Notes: generated by a model from the sequence alone, not told the origin. A stretch of 64,000 nt of DNA from Kurthia sibirica (GCF_003143975.1 NZ_QFVR01000008.1:62001-126000), one strand, 5' to 3'; counted from the stretch's first letter, positions 26,029-36,499 are shown. Translations and numbers: made by a program.

Positions 26029-29000
26029 CTAACTTGAAATTTTCGTATCATTCGAATGAACTAAAAATGGTTGACTCACTGGTTTTTCGAATTTTTCAGC
26101 AAAGCTTGCAAATGGATTTTCAGCAATAGCTGCAAGCATTTTACTGCGCTGTTTAGCTGGAATATTATGCTGTATTAAATAATTAGTAAAGCCTTCTTCT
26201 TCTACTACAACGCGATTTTGCAAACTATCCGTTACGAAAACAAAAGTTTGTTGGGGCGTGAAATTTTGGACAATCTCAACCCAACTATATTGTTGATCTT
26301 CTATTAATACAACATTTTGTGACACGGCTAATTGTGGATTAAATTCCTTAGCTATTGTTAATTTGCTTGCATCAATAATTTCCTGCTTCCACTGCAATTG
26401 GTTCGTTAGATCATGAAGTTGCTCTTGCCAATTAAGCAATTGTTGACGTTTAATGACTGCCATCTCATGTTGTTTTTCTTTGTTCTCAATATTTTCGGAA
26501 ATAGAGGTAATATTGGATACATATTCATTACCTTCTTCTGTATTGATTAATGTTTGTTTTTCCAAGTAATTTAGCTGTTGAACAATTAACTGATTAGCGC
26601 TTAGTAGTAGATCAATATTCTTTTTAGAATGAACGATGTCATGCTGCAAAACATCCATTTGCATATTCATTTCTTCTTTATCACTTTGGACTTCTTGTCC
26701 TTTTTCCTGACATTTATCCGTTAAAACAACAATATGCTTTTGTATGCTATCTAATGCTAAATCTTGTGATTCTAGCGATTCATATTTCAACATTAATTCT
26801 TCTTTAAATGATTTTCTAGTTGCTTCAATATCCGCCAAAGTACCATAACTTTCACTACGACCACTCGACTGTTTTTTTCCTATTTGAAGAACTGATTGCA
26901 TGGCTGCTTTATCCGATTTTGCAGCATCTATAATATCGCTATATTCTTTATGATTGGTCGTTAAATTGTTTTGATGATAATCCATTGTTTTATTAATTGT
27001 TTTAATATCTGCTTCAAAATACGTCATTAGTTGTTCTGCATATTTTAATTGTGACATAAGTTTGATCTCTAAAATCCCTTTTTCACTATGCATGCTCAAT
27101 AACACCTCATACATATCTTCTGCTGAAAGCACCAACTCATCTTTCCATCGTTTTTTCGCTTTATAGTTTACCCCTAAAGATAGCGGTCGACTATTAATCG
27201 CCTCGCTTACATGACTTAGCACATCTTCCGCTGTATAACGATCATAGCTACGCACTGTAGCTAGTGGCTTCTCAACTAGTAAGTGATGCTTTTCTAGTTC
27301 CTGTTCGAGCGCTGATATATCGGCTGAAAATCGATTTTCAATCGCTTCAATTTCAGCATATTTTGTTAAGTAGATATTTGTAAGTTCTGAATACGACGTT
27401 GCAAACTGTAAATCAACAGGCATATTTAAGTATTCTGCTGCATCTTTAACATGTTTAATGAGTAATTCAATTCGCTCAATTTGCTGATTTTCTTTGAAAT
27501 GATTAAACTCATCTACCATTTTTGTCGTGTAGCTATGCCCAATTTGTTGATCTTTTTCAATATCTTTTATCTTGCTTTGACAATCATCGATAATTTCCTG
27601 TGATTTTTCAATATTTTTCAAAGAAGCAATACGTGCAGAATAGAGATGGCTTTCCTTATTAAAGAGCAACCAGTTATTTTCTAACTCATTATAATAAAGT
27701 TGATCCTCTTTTTTTTGCTGTGTGATGTGATGCAGTTTTTGCTGTTGTTCTTCAATAGCTAATTCAATATCTTCCTTTGCTTTAATCAGTTGATCATTTT
27801 GAAAAGCAAGCTGTTCTTGTTCATTTTCGTAGCTTGTAATGGCCTGTTTAAAGTCTTCTACTAAGCGATTATTATTAGATGTCTCTCCATCCAAATAATT
27901 TTTCACGTCAACAATTGCTTCAATTCTACGTTCAGTTAGATCAAATTTCGCCGTATTTTCAGCAATTGCCTGTTGTTGAATTTTATATTCTTCAATGCTT
28001 AAAATATTATCCAATTCCATTCGTTTAACTGTACTATCAACTATTATTGGTTGTTTATAATAGACTAAGGCTTCATCAAAATTACCCGATGAATCGATTG
28101 GCAATTTTTCAAGATGGTCAACTAGTAATTGCTGTTCTAATACTTCATCTGCTGTTACAACAAAAAGTTTATCGAATTTAGTGAATAGTTCTGCTGTTAA
28201 CATTTCAAGAGCAGCCGCCTTGTCTGCTGTTTTAGCAGCAACACCAAAAAATTGGCCATTTGTATTTTTGGGGTAAAAAGGGTTTAACAAAGGGTGCTCA
28301 ATAGAAGGTTGTTCCCTTTCTTTAGCTCGCATCATTGTCAATTCATGATAGGCCATCGCCAACTCTTGACGTTGTTGCGTATTATACACATGTATAATTT
28401 GTCCAGTTATCAACTGTTGATTCGCATGCAATTGTACCGTATAATTTACCCTTTCTTCATCATATTCTGTGATATGACCTAACTCAATTGAGTGAGCTGA
28501 TTCCGCAGTATAAACAGTTAAATTTGATTTATTTTGCCAATTAATAGGCTCCAATAATTGAACCGTAATTTTATCATGCTCTTCACTATTTACTTGTTCA
28601 ATCGTATAGGGAAAGTCCATTTTCGCCGTCAAAAATTCAATATAGTGTAGCCAACTATCCATTTTCAATAATAAATCAAGCTGCTTTTGATGGGGATCTA
28701 ATTGAAAAAAATGATGATCAAAGTTATCTGAAAAAGTAAAATCACCCTCAGTAGTAAGCGTTAAATGTATTTTCATTAGCTGTTCCTCATCATCAATGGC
28801 AGCATCATTAACCATTTCTAAAATTGTTTGACTCGAACCACTACGAATAACAAGTAATTGTATAAATTGATGCGTATACTTATTTTTTACAAATAGACCC
28901 ATATACTGTGAATCATCTACTATTTGAGGGTATTTCAATACGAATGCTTCTTCATTTAACGATTCAAAAAACACATCAGCAATTCTCTCTGTTTGATGTT

Positions 29001-29076
29001 CATTTTTATCAAACAAATCGTGCAATTGACTTCTGACATCAGGTGCTATTTTTGTCGTGATTTTTTCGGTAATCAT
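26029..29076 (-). CDS. Giant coiled-coil protein with degenerate helicase/SMC-like core, unknown
   Basis: 1015 residues. Order: a mixed N-terminal domain (1-255); a helicase-like segment (265-355) with VAAKTADKAAALEML where a Walker A would lie, DKLFVVTADEVLEQQL like motif Ia, and PIIVDST; a long Glu/Gln-rich coiled coil (~365-900) broken near 600-665; and a C-terminal part with NVVLIEDQQYSW (920-931) and TFVFVTD, reminiscent of a Walker B and following strand. The GxxxxGKT loop is absent, so ATP binding is doubtful. Starts at ATG 29076 with GGGAGAG upstream (a TTG one codon earlier is also open). First gene of a five-gene operon. Confidence 0.8.
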   Translation of the reverse strand: MITEKITTKIAPDVRSQLHDLFDKNEHQTERIADVFFESLNEEAFVLKYPQIVDDSQYMGLFVKNKYTHQFIQLLVIRSGSSQTILEMVNDAAIDDEEQLMKIHLTLTTEGDFTFSDNFDHHFFQLDPHQKQLDLLLKMDSWLHYIEFLTAKMDFPYTIEQVNSEEHDKITVQLLEPINWQNKSNLTVYTAESAHSIELGHITEYDEERVNYTVQLHANQQLITGQIIHVYNTQQRQELAMAYHELTMMRAKEREQPSIEHPLLNPFYPKNTNGQFFGVAAKTADKAAALEMLTAELFTKFDKLFVVTADEVLEQQLLVDHLEKLPIDSSGNFDEALVYYKQPIIVDSTVKRMELDNILSIEEYKIQQQAIAENTAKFDLTERRIEAIVDVKNYLDGETSNNNRLVEDFKQAITSYENEQEQLAFQNDQLIKAKEDIELAIEEQQQKLHHITQQKKEDQLYYNELENNWLLFNKESHLYSARIASLKNIEKSQEIIDDCQSKIKDIEKDQQIGHSYTTKMVDEFNHFKENQQIERIELLIKHVKDAAEYLNMPVDLQFATSYSELTNIYLTKYAEIEAIENRFSADISALEQELEKHHLLVEKPLATVRSYDRYTAEDVLSHVSEAINSRPLSLGVNYKAKKRWKDELVLSAEDMYEVLLSMHSEKGILEIKLMSQLKYAEQLMTYFEADIKTINKTMDYHQNNLTTNHKEYSDIIDAAKSDKAAMQSVLQIGKKQSSGRSESYGTLADIEATRKSFKEELMLKYESLESQDLALDSIQKHIVVLTDKCQEKGQEVQSDKEEMNMQMDVLQHDIVHSKKNIDLLLSANQLIVQQLNYLEKQTLINTEEGNEYVSNITSISENIENKEKQHEMAVIKRQQLLNWQEQLHDLTNQLQWKQEIIDASKLTIAKEFNPQLAVSQNVVLIEDQQYSWVEIVQNFTPQQTFVFVTDSLQNRVVVEEEGFTNYLIQHNIPAKQRSKMLAAIAENPFASFAEKFEKPVSQPFLVHSNDTKISS

Positions 29077-29315
29077 CAAAGCATCTCTCCCTTTTCAACT
29101 TATCTGTTGAACATATACCCTTTCAAATGGAAAATTAACTAAAAATTAAAGTTATTACTGCGAAAACCAAATCTAGACAGACTTTTCATTGCGCTATCAT
29201 TTGGAATTAGTTTGAAAGTTTTTTAAAAGGAAATAAGTGTATGTAAATAAAAAAATTACTTTTTATTTATGTGTTTTGGCTCATCTATAAACCTATTGAA
29301 CAAGGAGGAATTTTA

Positions 29316-30962
29316 TTGACAAACTATTTAAAGTATTTAGCCATTCCAGCGGTAGCATTAACAATTTTTTCAGTTGCGCCTACACAATCGCATGCAACAA
29401 ATTCCACAGTGATCATCCAGCATGACACCACTTTATATGCTAGCCCATCCGTAAAAAGTAAAAAAATCCAACAACTTAGTAAGAATCAGCGACTCCTATT
29501 AGTAACCTACGGTAAAAAATGGTCGACTGTTAAGATAGGTCAAAGACGTGGCTATGTAACAACTTCGCAACTAAATTTAACAAACTATAAGAAAAATCTT
29601 CAAAAAAAATTAACGCAAGAAGAAAATAAATTAACTAAACTATCACAAGAGATGAATACACTCTTAAATAAAGGTCTTTATAGCCAAGCTCAAAAAACAA
29701 AGAGCCAACTACAAAAATCTTTAAATAGCTATACAAAACATGTTAAAACAACAGCTATTTTAACAGAAAAAGAAAAAAAGAAACGATTAGCCAACTATCA
29801 TACAAAATTTTTAGCTGATATGAAAAAAACTGCTGAAATTAATCTCTATTTTAAACATATGTCGACTGAAAAAAAGAATATTACAACTAAATCTGCAAAC
29901 GATTTTGCGACTAAAGTTAGTCTATTAAAAAAAGAGCAACTAAAAATGATTGCTCGATTGAATAAAACGACGACGGTGTCTCTTTCTGAAACGTTAAAAA
30001 AGAAATTATCAGATGAAATAATGATGATTGAAAAGACATGGCATAATACGACAAAAACAAAAACGACACGATACAAAACACAAATTCAAGATAATATTAA
30101 ACCACTCTATGCCAAGTATGTAATGGCTATAAATGAGGGAACGATTTCTACTATTTTGACTGCGAGAGCACATGTTGTTCAAGCATTGCCTACTGCATTA
30201 AAATTCCAATCAGATGAACAACTATCCAATGCACAAAAACAACAATTAAATGCACTCATCACCCCAGTAATAAACCAAGTGGAAGCTTTGGCTAAAGAAA
30301 GTGACTTAAACCAGCAAATCGCTATTTTCAAAAAATCACTCCAAAATATGGATTATGCTGTTGCCTCAAAAAATTTGACGGATATACGATTAGCCTTAGA
30401 CCAAGGGATCATCTATCGTAAAAACAATACAAATTATGCACTCCCAACTACTGTCACAAATGCATTAGAGCAACTCTATACACACTATAATTTATACTAC
30501 TATAAAGAAATACCTGTAGACCATTCAACTGTATTAGATTACTATTCTGCTTCGTTAACAGTATCACCACTTGGTTTTACCGCAAATAAAACGGAAGATA
30601 AATCAGGTTATATTGCATTCAAAGTAAAACATAATGATAAAAAATTACACTATTCATATTTGCGTTATACAGTAAACATAACGGAGCAAGCAGTTAAGGA
30701 ATTCGCTGCTAATCCAACAATCAATCAAAAAGTTTACACGTATGGTGCCAACTCAAATAGTAGCGATTATGACCATTTCCCTGAAGCTTTGAAATATATT
30801 ACAAAATATTCATCAGAAAAACTGCCATTAACTATTGCTAGCTCAATAAATGCCTCTACGAATATTATGAGAAAGTTTGATGATAATGAAAAATACGTTA
30901 TTTTTAAATTACCGTTAATTAAAGGAGTATATTATTCGAATATTCGATTAACCGTGGAATGA
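29316..30962 (+). CDS. Secreted SH3-domain protein with helical repeats
   Basis: TTG 29316 lies 7 bases after AAGGAGG, giving a signal peptide (positive TNYLKYL, hydrophobic IPAVALTIFSVA, cleavage near SHA-TN) and 548 residues. Residues ~33-88 form a bacterial SH3 domain (LYASPSVKSKKIQQL, KWSTVKIGQRRGYVTTSQL), which usually binds peptidoglycan. A Lys/Thr/Gln-rich helical region (90-420) and a beta-rich C-terminal domain follow. Cell-wall associated role likely, activity unknown. Divergent from the coiled-coil operon; a longer in-frame ATG at 29271 lacks an RBS. Confidence 0.75.
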   Translation: MTNYLKYLAIPAVALTIFSVAPTQSHATNSTVIIQHDTTLYASPSVKSKKIQQLSKNQRLLLVTYGKKWSTVKIGQRRGYVTTSQLNLTNYKKNLQKKLTQEENKLTKLSQEMNTLLNKGLYSQAQKTKSQLQKSLNSYTKHVKTTAILTEKEKKKRLANYHTKFLADMKKTAEINLYFKHMSTEKKNITTKSANDFATKVSLLKKEQLKMIARLNKTTTVSLSETLKKKLSDEIMMIEKTWHNTTKTKTTRYKTQIQDNIKPLYAKYVMAINEGTISTILTARAHVVQALPTALKFQSDEQLSNAQKQQLNALITPVINQVEALAKESDLNQQIAIFKKSLQNMDYAVASKNLTDIRLALDQGIIYRKNNTNYALPTTVTNALEQLYTHYNLYYYKEIPVDHSTVLDYYSASLTVSPLGFTANKTEDKSGYIAFKVKHNDKKLHYSYLRYTVNITEQAVKEFAANPTINQKVYTYGANSNSSDYDHFPEALKYITKYSSEKLPLTIASSINASTNIMRKFDDNEKYVIFKLPLIKGVYYSNIRLTVE

Positions 30963-31354
30963 TTTTATGTGAAGGTCAATATAATTGAATGTATGGAGAT
31001 TTTAATGCTTTTCAAATGACACCCTATAACTTATTTGAAAGAATCAGATATAGTTTTTTATTATTCCACATTTAATTATCGTAATTTTGATAAGCTTAAA
31101 TTTCCGATTCTAGGGCAAGTGTTGAAATGATTTGGTTTGACTCTTTTACGTCACGTCACTTTTTCTATTCATTTATTTTAGTATGAATCGCTGATATTGT
31201 ACTTTTTATATGTTCGCGTCTCTTACAAAATCAGGTGAAACCAGCATGGCCATGAAAATGTCGAGTAGGCATAGTATTGTTTGAAAGCTCCGACAAATAA
31301 TAGAAAGCCTAAAACAGGAACGATTTCCATCACTCCATCTATACAATAGAACTA
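30963..31354. other. Intergenic region with an ISL3-like end fragment
   Basis: About 390 bases without a gene between the SH3 protein gene and the gcvPB terminator. The segment 31255-31309 matches, at roughly 40 of 55 positions, the right end of the ISL3-like remnant at 45811-45865 (shared core TATTGTTTGAAA), and weaker similarity extends left. The rest shows nothing recognisable. Confidence 0.5.
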
Positions 31355-31398
31355 AAAAACCTAGAAAATAAACGCATCGCGTTATTTTCTAGGTTTTT
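31355..31398 (-). terminator. Terminator of the gcv operon
   Basis: 17-bp perfect stem AAAAACCTAGAAAATAA / TTATTTTCTAGGTTTTT with a short loop and T-rich tail, 8 bases past the gcvPB stop. Confidence 0.93.
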
Positions 31399-31406
31399 AT
31401 CATTAA

Positions 31407-32867
31407 TTATGCTTTTGTATAACGTAGAATTGGTGTACGAGCTGCACGCGTTTCATCTAGACGATTAATCACTGTCGTATGAGGTGCTTCTTGTACGATT
31501 TCTGGATTTGTTTCTACTTCACCTGCAATTTGAATCATGGCATCACAAAATTCATCCAATGTTTCTTTTGATTCTGTTTCAGTTGGCTCAATCATCAACG
31601 CTTCTTCCACGTTTAGTGGGAAGTAAGTAGTTGGTGGGTGATAGCCAAAGTCTAACAGACGTTTTGCAATATCAAGCGTACGAACGCCTAATTTTTTCTG
31701 ACGGCTTCCGCTTAATACAAATTCATGCTTACAATGTTGTTTGTATGGCAGTTCAAAATATGGTTCTAAACGACGCATCATATAGTTGGCATTTAATACG
31801 GCAAATTCCGTAACAGCTTTTAGACCGTCTGGACCCATCGTACGAATATATGTGTAGGCACGAACATTAATACCAAAGTTACCATAATAAGGTTTTACGC
31901 GACCAATTGATTGTGGTCGATTATAATCGAAGTGGAAACCTTCTGCTGTTTTCACTAATACTGGTTTTGGCAGATACGGGATCAAGTCCGCTTTAACGCC
32001 TACAGGACCAGAACCTGGACCACCACCACCATGAGGGCCAGTGAATGTTTTATGCAAGTTTAAGTGTACACAGTCAAAGCCCATATCACCTGGACGTACT
32101 TTAGACATAACCGCGTTTAAGTTTGCACCATCGTAATAAACTTTACCGCCAACTGAGTGAATAATATCTGTAATTTCAAGAATATCTTCCTCAAATAAAC
32201 CTAGTGTGTTTGGGTTCGTCAGCATTAAAGCAGCGGTATCTTCACCAACTTTTGTACGTAAATCTGCTAGATCAACTAAACCATTTTCTGCTGTTTTAAT
32301 CGTTACTGTATCAAAGCCAGCAACTGTAGCTGAAGCAGGGTTCGTACCATGCGCACTATCTGGTACTAAAACCTTCGTACGTTGTACATCGCCATTTGCT
32401 TCATGGAATGCACGAATCATCATAAGTGCAGTCCACTCACCATGTGCACCTGCTGCTGGTTGAAGCGTTACTTCGTCCATACCAGTAATTTCTACTAAAT
32501 GCTCTTGTAGATCATACATTAATTCCATTGCCCCTTGCACTGTTGACTCATCTTGTAGTGGATGAATATGAGCAAAACCAGGGAAACGTGCAACAGATTC
32601 ATTAATCTTTGGATTGTATTTCATCGTACATGAACCAAGTGGATAAAAACCAGAATCCACGCCATGGTTACGATTCGAAAGTGCAGTATAATGACGCATC
32701 AAATCAAGCTCCGACAGTTCAGGTAGTTCTGCCTCTTCTTGACGAATGAATGCTGTAGGTAAAATATCCGTCAATGCTACTTCTGGAACATCAAGTGGTG
32801 TCAGACTATAACCTGTTCGACCTTCTTTTGTTAGTTCAAATACAAGTGGTTGATTATCTTTATGCAT
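31407..32867 (-). CDS. gcvPB: Glycine dehydrogenase (decarboxylating) subunit 2
   Basis: C-terminal half of the split P protein; with GcvPA it decarboxylates glycine and loads the aminomethyl group on lipoyl-GcvH. The PLP-binding lysine lies in [18 protein letters not shown], and [11 protein letters not shown] is typical. ATG 32867 ([11 protein letters not shown]) gives 486 residues; its start overlaps the gcvPA stop by 8 bases. A longer in-frame start at 32891 would run further into gcvPA without an RBS. Confidence 0.96.
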   Translation of the reverse strand: MHKDNQPLVFELTKEGRTGYSLTPLDVPEVALTDILPTAFIRQEEAELPELSELDLMRHYTALSNRNHGVDSGFYPLGSCTMKYNPKINESVARFPGFAHIHPLQDESTVQGAMELMYDLQEHLVEITGMDEVTLQPAAGAHGEWTALMMIRAFHEANGDVQRTKVLVPDSAHGTNPASATVAGFDTVTIKTAENGLVDLADLRTKVGEDTAALMLTNPNTLGLFEEDILEITDIIHSVGGKVYYDGANLNAVMSKVRPGDMGFDCVHLNLHKTFTGPHGGGGPGSGPVGVKADLIPYLPKPVLVKTAEGFHFDYNRPQSIGRVKPYYGNFGINVRAYTYIRTMGPDGLKAVTEFAVLNANYMMRRLEPYFELPYKQHCKHEFVLSGSRQKKLGVRTLDIAKRLLDFGYHPPTTYFPLNVEEALMIEPTETESKETLDEFCDAMIQIAGEVETNPEIVQEAPHTTVINRLDETRAARTPILRYTKA

Positions 32868-34227
32868 GATGAGCCCCCATTTCTTCAACAATTGCGCTTG
32901 TTGCAGTAATTAAAGCATCGATTTCTTCTTTTGAACGTTGCTCTGTAACACAAATTAATGAATGGTTTGCAAGATCCGCATTATAAGCAGCTAAATCAAG
33001 CCCACCAATCATACCTTGCTTGAATAATTCCTTATTCAATAAAGTAACATCAATCGTTGTATCGACAACAATTTCATTGAAATGACTTCCCTGATAGGTT
33101 ACAGTATACCCCGCTTTTTCAAATGCTTGCTTTGCATAATGTGTTTTCATAATATTCTGAGTAGCCATTTCTTGTACGCCTTTTTTACCAAGTGCCGTCA
33201 TTGCAACAGAAGCTGCCAATGCATTTAATGCTTGGTTTGAACAAATATTTGATGTCGCTTTTTCACGACGAATATGCTGTTCACGCGCTTGTAATGTTAA
33301 AACATACCCACGACGACCTTCTTGGTCCACTGTTTCACCGACAATACGACCTGGAATTTTACGCATCAATTTAGTAGTTGTCGCAAAGTAACCACAGTGT
33401 GGTCCACCAAATGCTTCAGAAATACCGAATGGTTGTGCGTCACCAACCGTAATATCTGCTCCTTGCTTACCTGGTGGTGTTAAAATTGCTAATGCCAGTG
33501 GATTGGAAGAGACAATTGATAAACCTTTTACTGCATGGACCATATCAGATATTTTAGCAACATCCTCAATTTGACCGTAGAAATTTGGGTATTGTACCAT
33601 CACTGCTGCAGTATCTTCATCGATTAATGCTTGTAATGCCTCTAAGTCTGTCACGCCGTCTTTCATTGGCACTGAAATAACTTCGATTGATTGTCCATAA
33701 GCATACGTTGTAACAACATCTTTTGAAATAGGATGAACTGCTTCGGAAACCAATATTTTTTTGCGACGAGTATGACCTGCTGCAAGCATACCAGCTTCTG
33801 CTAATGCCGTCCCACCATCATACATAGATGAATTCGCTAAATCCATACCTGTTAGCTCTGCAATCATCGTTTGGTATTCAAAAATCGCTTGTAGTTCACC
33901 TTGTGAGATTTCAGGTTGGTACGGTGTATATGCCGTATAAAATTCTGAACGAGAAATAACATGATCGACTACAATCGGCTTATAATGATCATAGACACCT
34001 GCCCCTAAAAATGATGTATATTCATCATGATTAGCATTTTTCTTCGCTAAGGTCGATAATTCTTTTAACAATGCGGACTCTGATTTAGCTGCTTTGATCT
34101 GGTATTCACCTTTAAAGCGAACTTTCTCTGGAATATCAGCAAATAAATCATCAATTGATGAGACGCCGATTACGTCTAACATATCTTTTTGGTCTTGCTC
34201 CGTCATAGGTAAGTAACGATGCTTCAT
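32860..34227 (-). CDS. gcvPA: Glycine dehydrogenase (decarboxylating) subunit 1
   Basis: N-terminal half of the split P protein, 455 residues. Family motifs [46 protein letters not shown], and [20 protein letters not shown] are present. It shares the PLP fold but lacks the PLP lysine, as expected for the alpha subunit of two-subunit P proteins. RBS GAGAGG 9 bases before the ATG; follows gcvT by 23 bases. Confidence 0.96.
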   Translation of the reverse strand: MKHRYLPMTEQDQKDMLDVIGVSSIDDLFADIPEKVRFKGEYQIKAAKSESALLKELSTLAKKNANHDEYTSFLGAGVYDHYKPIVVDHVISRSEFYTAYTPYQPEISQGELQAIFEYQTMIAELTGMDLANSSMYDGGTALAEAGMLAAGHTRRKKILVSEAVHPISKDVVTTYAYGQSIEVISVPMKDGVTDLEALQALIDEDTAAVMVQYPNFYGQIEDVAKISDMVHAVKGLSIVSSNPLALAILTPPGKQGADITVGDAQPFGISEAFGGPHCGYFATTTKLMRKIPGRIVGETVDQEGRRGYVLTLQAREQHIRREKATSNICSNQALNALAASVAMTALGKKGVQEMATQNIMKTHYAKQAFEKAGYTVTYQGSHFNEIVVDTTIDVTLLNKELFKQGMIGGLDLAAYNADLANHSLICVTEQRSKEEIDALITATSAIVEEMGAHHA

Positions 34228-34250
34228 GTCGTAAAACCTCTCTTTTTGTT

Positions 34251-35354
34251 TTATTTTTGGCGTTTATAAAACGGTGTTTCTACAATGACTACTTTACTTC
34301 TGCGATTGCGTACTTCGATTTCAAGTTCCTTGCCAATCTCTGCATAATTTGCATCGATGAGCGCAAGCCCAATATTACGTTTCGTTGAAGGAATTTGTGT
34401 ACCTGTAGTGACTTCTCCAATTTCAATATCACCAGCAAACACTTTGTAACCGTGACGAGGAATACCTTTATCAATCATTTCTATCCCAACACTTTTACGT
34501 GGTATACCCTGTTCTTTTTGTTGCATCAGCGCAGTTTTACCGATAAAGTTTTCATCTTTATTTAATTTTACTACGAAATTAATGCCAGCTTCTAATGGTG
34601 TAATCGTATCAGAAAGTTCTTGGCCATATAAAGGTAAGCACGCTTCAAAGCGTAGTGTATCACGTGCTCCAAGACCACATGGTATGACGCCTTCCTCTTT
34701 ACCTGCTTCTAAAATAGCTTGCCATTGTGCAACAACTGCTTCTGGAGATGCATAAATTTCAAAGCCATCTTCACCTGTATAACCAGTGCGAGAAACGATT
34801 GATTGGAAGCCCGCAATATCGACTGCTGTTTGTAGACGAAACGGTTTAATCGCACTCAGATCAGTCTCTGTTAGCTTTTGTAAAATTTGTTGCGCAAGAG
34901 GCCCTTGTAAAGCTAGTAGACCAAAGTCATCTGATGCGTTGATCAATTCAACACCGTCTATATGATGTTCGGTCATCCAAGCAAAATCCTTGTCAATATT
35001 TGCAGCGTTTACAACGAGTAAATACACTTCTTCTTCAATACGATAGATTAATAAATCATCTACAACGCCACCATTGTCATAACACATTGTCGTATATTGT
35101 GTTTGGTTAATCGCAATTTTAGACACATCATTCGTTACAAGCTGTTGTAAATACGCCAAACTTTCTGAACCTTTCACATAAATCTCGCCCATATGTGAGA
35201 CATCAAAAAGCCCTGCTTTAGTTCTCACTGCAGCGTGTTCATCTTTGATAGAAGAAAACTGTACTGGTAGATCCCATCCACCGAAATCAATTGTTTTGCC
35301 GCCATATTGAGCATATGTATCAAATAATGGCGTTTTCATTAAGTCATTTGTCAT
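34251..35354 (-). CDS. gcvT: Aminomethyltransferase, glycine cleavage T protein
   Basis: Transfers the methylene group to tetrahydrofolate with ammonia release. Motifs [46 protein letters not shown] and [18 protein letters not shown] are intact. ATG 35354 follows GGGGG by 11 bases and gives 367 residues. The longer open frame up to 35504 runs through the riboswitch and is not coding. First gene of gcvT-gcvPA-gcvPB. Confidence 0.96.
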   Translation of the reverse strand: MTNDLMKTPLFDTYAQYGGKTIDFGGWDLPVQFSSIKDEHAAVRTKAGLFDVSHMGEIYVKGSESLAYLQQLVTNDVSKIAINQTQYTTMCYDNGGVVDDLLIYRIEEEVYLLVVNAANIDKDFAWMTEHHIDGVELINASDDFGLLALQGPLAQQILQKLTETDLSAIKPFRLQTAVDIAGFQSIVSRTGYTGEDGFEIYASPEAVVAQWQAILEAGKEEGVIPCGLGARDTLRFEACLPLYGQELSDTITPLEAGINFVVKLNKDENFIGKTALMQQKEQGIPRKSVGIEMIDKGIPRHGYKVFAGDIEIGEVTTGTQIPSTKRNIGLALIDANYAEIGKELEIEVRNRRSKVVIVETPFYKRQK

Positions 35355-35381
35355 AACATTACTTACCCCCTTATTATCGTA

Positions 35382-35423
35382 AAAAAAAAGACAGAGAAAC
35401 CCTATGATGAGGATTTCTCTGTC
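35382..35423 (-). terminator. Riboswitch-controlled terminator before gcvT
   Basis: GACAGAGAAA / TTTCTCTGTC, 10-bp stem followed on the minus strand by nine T. It overlaps the 3' edge of the second glycine aptamer, so aptamer folding can compete with it: the expression platform. Confidence 0.9.
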
Positions 35424-35580
35424 CTTGCACCTGAAAGTTTGACCATCGAAATGGCTGTCCCCTTTGGTGGCTGCACGAAGCAGCGCTCTCCAGAGTTGCG
35501 TCATGTACGAGTCTTTTTGCCTGAGAGATTCATAGCATACACTATTTGCTCCTTCGGCGACGTTCTCACGTTCTCTCCCC
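35418..35580 (-). promoter_or_regulatory. Tandem glycine riboswitch controlling gcvT-gcvPA-gcvPB
   Basis: Read on the minus strand: first aptamer opens GGGGAGAGAACGTGAGAACG, continues with CGCCGAAGGAGCAAAT and CTCTCAGGCAAAAAGAC, and closes near CTCTGGAGAGCGC. The second aptamer has CACCAAAGGGGACAG and CAAACTTTCAGGTGCAAGG. The CGCCGAAG, CTCAGGCAAA and TCAGGTGCAA cores are hallmarks of gcvT-type glycine sensors. With glycine bound, the downstream terminator should be disrupted, turning on glycine degradation, as described for B. subtilis gcvT. Confidence 0.95.
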
Positions 35581-35592
35581 GTACAATCACCC

Positions 35593-35637
35593 GCTCGAGA
35601 CGAATCTCGATTTGTATAAGTGTTGCAATGTATTATA
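35593..35637 (-). promoter_or_regulatory. Promoter and leader hairpin of the gcv operon
   Basis: Minus-strand extended -10 TGTTATAAT (35640-35632) with no clear -35. About 20-30 bases further a CGAGA-TTCG-TCTCG hairpin (35594-35608) with a UUCG tetraloop precedes the riboswitch. Confidence 0.6.
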
Positions 35638-35738
35638 ACAGGCTTTCTTGCTTATATCCTAACATTAAAACCGTAATACTGCAATAACTTTATTCAAAAA
35701 CTGAGAATAACGAATATTAATCATATTAAACATATAAA

Positions 35739-36251
35739 TCATTCGCCTTTTAGGCGCATAACTTGATAACCGGCATATTCAACAATCTGTCTCAGTGTTC
35801 TATTTTCTGTACGAATTGTAATATGTGCAGCTTTTTTATATGATTTTCTTCTTTCATTGTATAGCTGTTCTAGCTCTTCCTTCGTTGAACGTTGTACAAT
35901 CGGACGATTTCTATCTCGATGAATTCGTTTCCAAATATCTGCAAAAGTAGCGTCCATAAACAATACGAGGCCGGTTTCTCTCATAATCCGTCTGTTTTCC
36001 TCGCTAATTGCTACGCCTCCGCCTGTTGCGATAATACAATACTCATCACGGAAATTTTCTAGAAATTCTGTTTCAATTTTGCGAAAATACGCCTCTCCAT
36101 GCTGCTCAAAGATTTCTGGTATTTTCATTTTTTCTCTTCTAACAATTTCTGTATCCATATCATAGTAGGGAAGCTTTAAGTAAAAGCTTAATCTTCTACC
36201 AATTGCACTTTTTCCACTCCCCATATAGCCAACTAAATAGATTTTCCGCAT
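35739..36251 (-). CDS. aroK: Shikimate kinase
   Basis: Phosphorylates shikimate in aromatic amino-acid synthesis. P-loop GYMGSGKS at residues 8-15, shikimate-binding DMDTEIVRRE and GGGVAI, lid region RDRNRPIVQ with the catalytic Arg. 170 residues. RBS AAGGTGAG before ATG. It lies between the comG operon and the gcv riboswitch, transcribed in the same direction; comGG has its own terminator, so it is probably a separate unit. Confidence 0.94.
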   Translation of the reverse strand: MRKIYLVGYMGSGKSAIGRRLSFYLKLPYYDMDTEIVRREKMKIPEIFEQHGEAYFRKIETEFLENFRDEYCIIATGGGVAISEENRRIMRETGLVLFMDATFADIWKRIHRDRNRPIVQRSTKEELEQLYNERRKSYKKAAHITIRTENRTLRQIVEYAGYQVMRLKGE

Positions 36252-36444
36252 TTTCTCACCTTCTTCAGCAACGACTAGAACAATTATTCTTTCTGAACTA
36301 ACGATAACTCATTTTTTTAATAGTAGCATGAACGACAGCCGATTCCAATAATACTTGTACGAGAATTGAAAACTATTTTCTAAATCCAACTATTATTGCC
36401 CTTCAGCATTGCCAAAATCACTATTTTAAGTCATTAAACATAAT

Positions 36445-36472
36445 AAAAAACCCCATCTAACAAAGACTAGGG
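36445..36472 (-). terminator. Probable terminator of the comG operon
   Basis: CCCTA-G-TCT / AGA-TGGGG arms (36472-36464 and 36458-36451 on the minus strand) with one bulged base, then six T. Located ~28 bases past comGG. Confidence 0.6.
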
Positions 36473-36499
36473 CTTCTCATTCATATCATCACTATTTTT

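Noticed and set aside
26029-29076. Assignment of the coiled-coil/winged-helix pair to Wadjet, MukBEF or BREX
   Set aside because: No intact Walker A, no JetD-like nuclease, no kleisin pattern and no methylase or helicase partners nearby.
34289-34474. 61-codon minus-strand frame inside gcvT
   Set aside because: Out of frame with the well-conserved gcvT and without an RBS.
35355-35504. Longer N-terminus for gcvT
   Set aside because: The extra 50 codons translate the riboswitch and its terminator; GcvT homologues start at [12 protein letters not shown]-like sequence.
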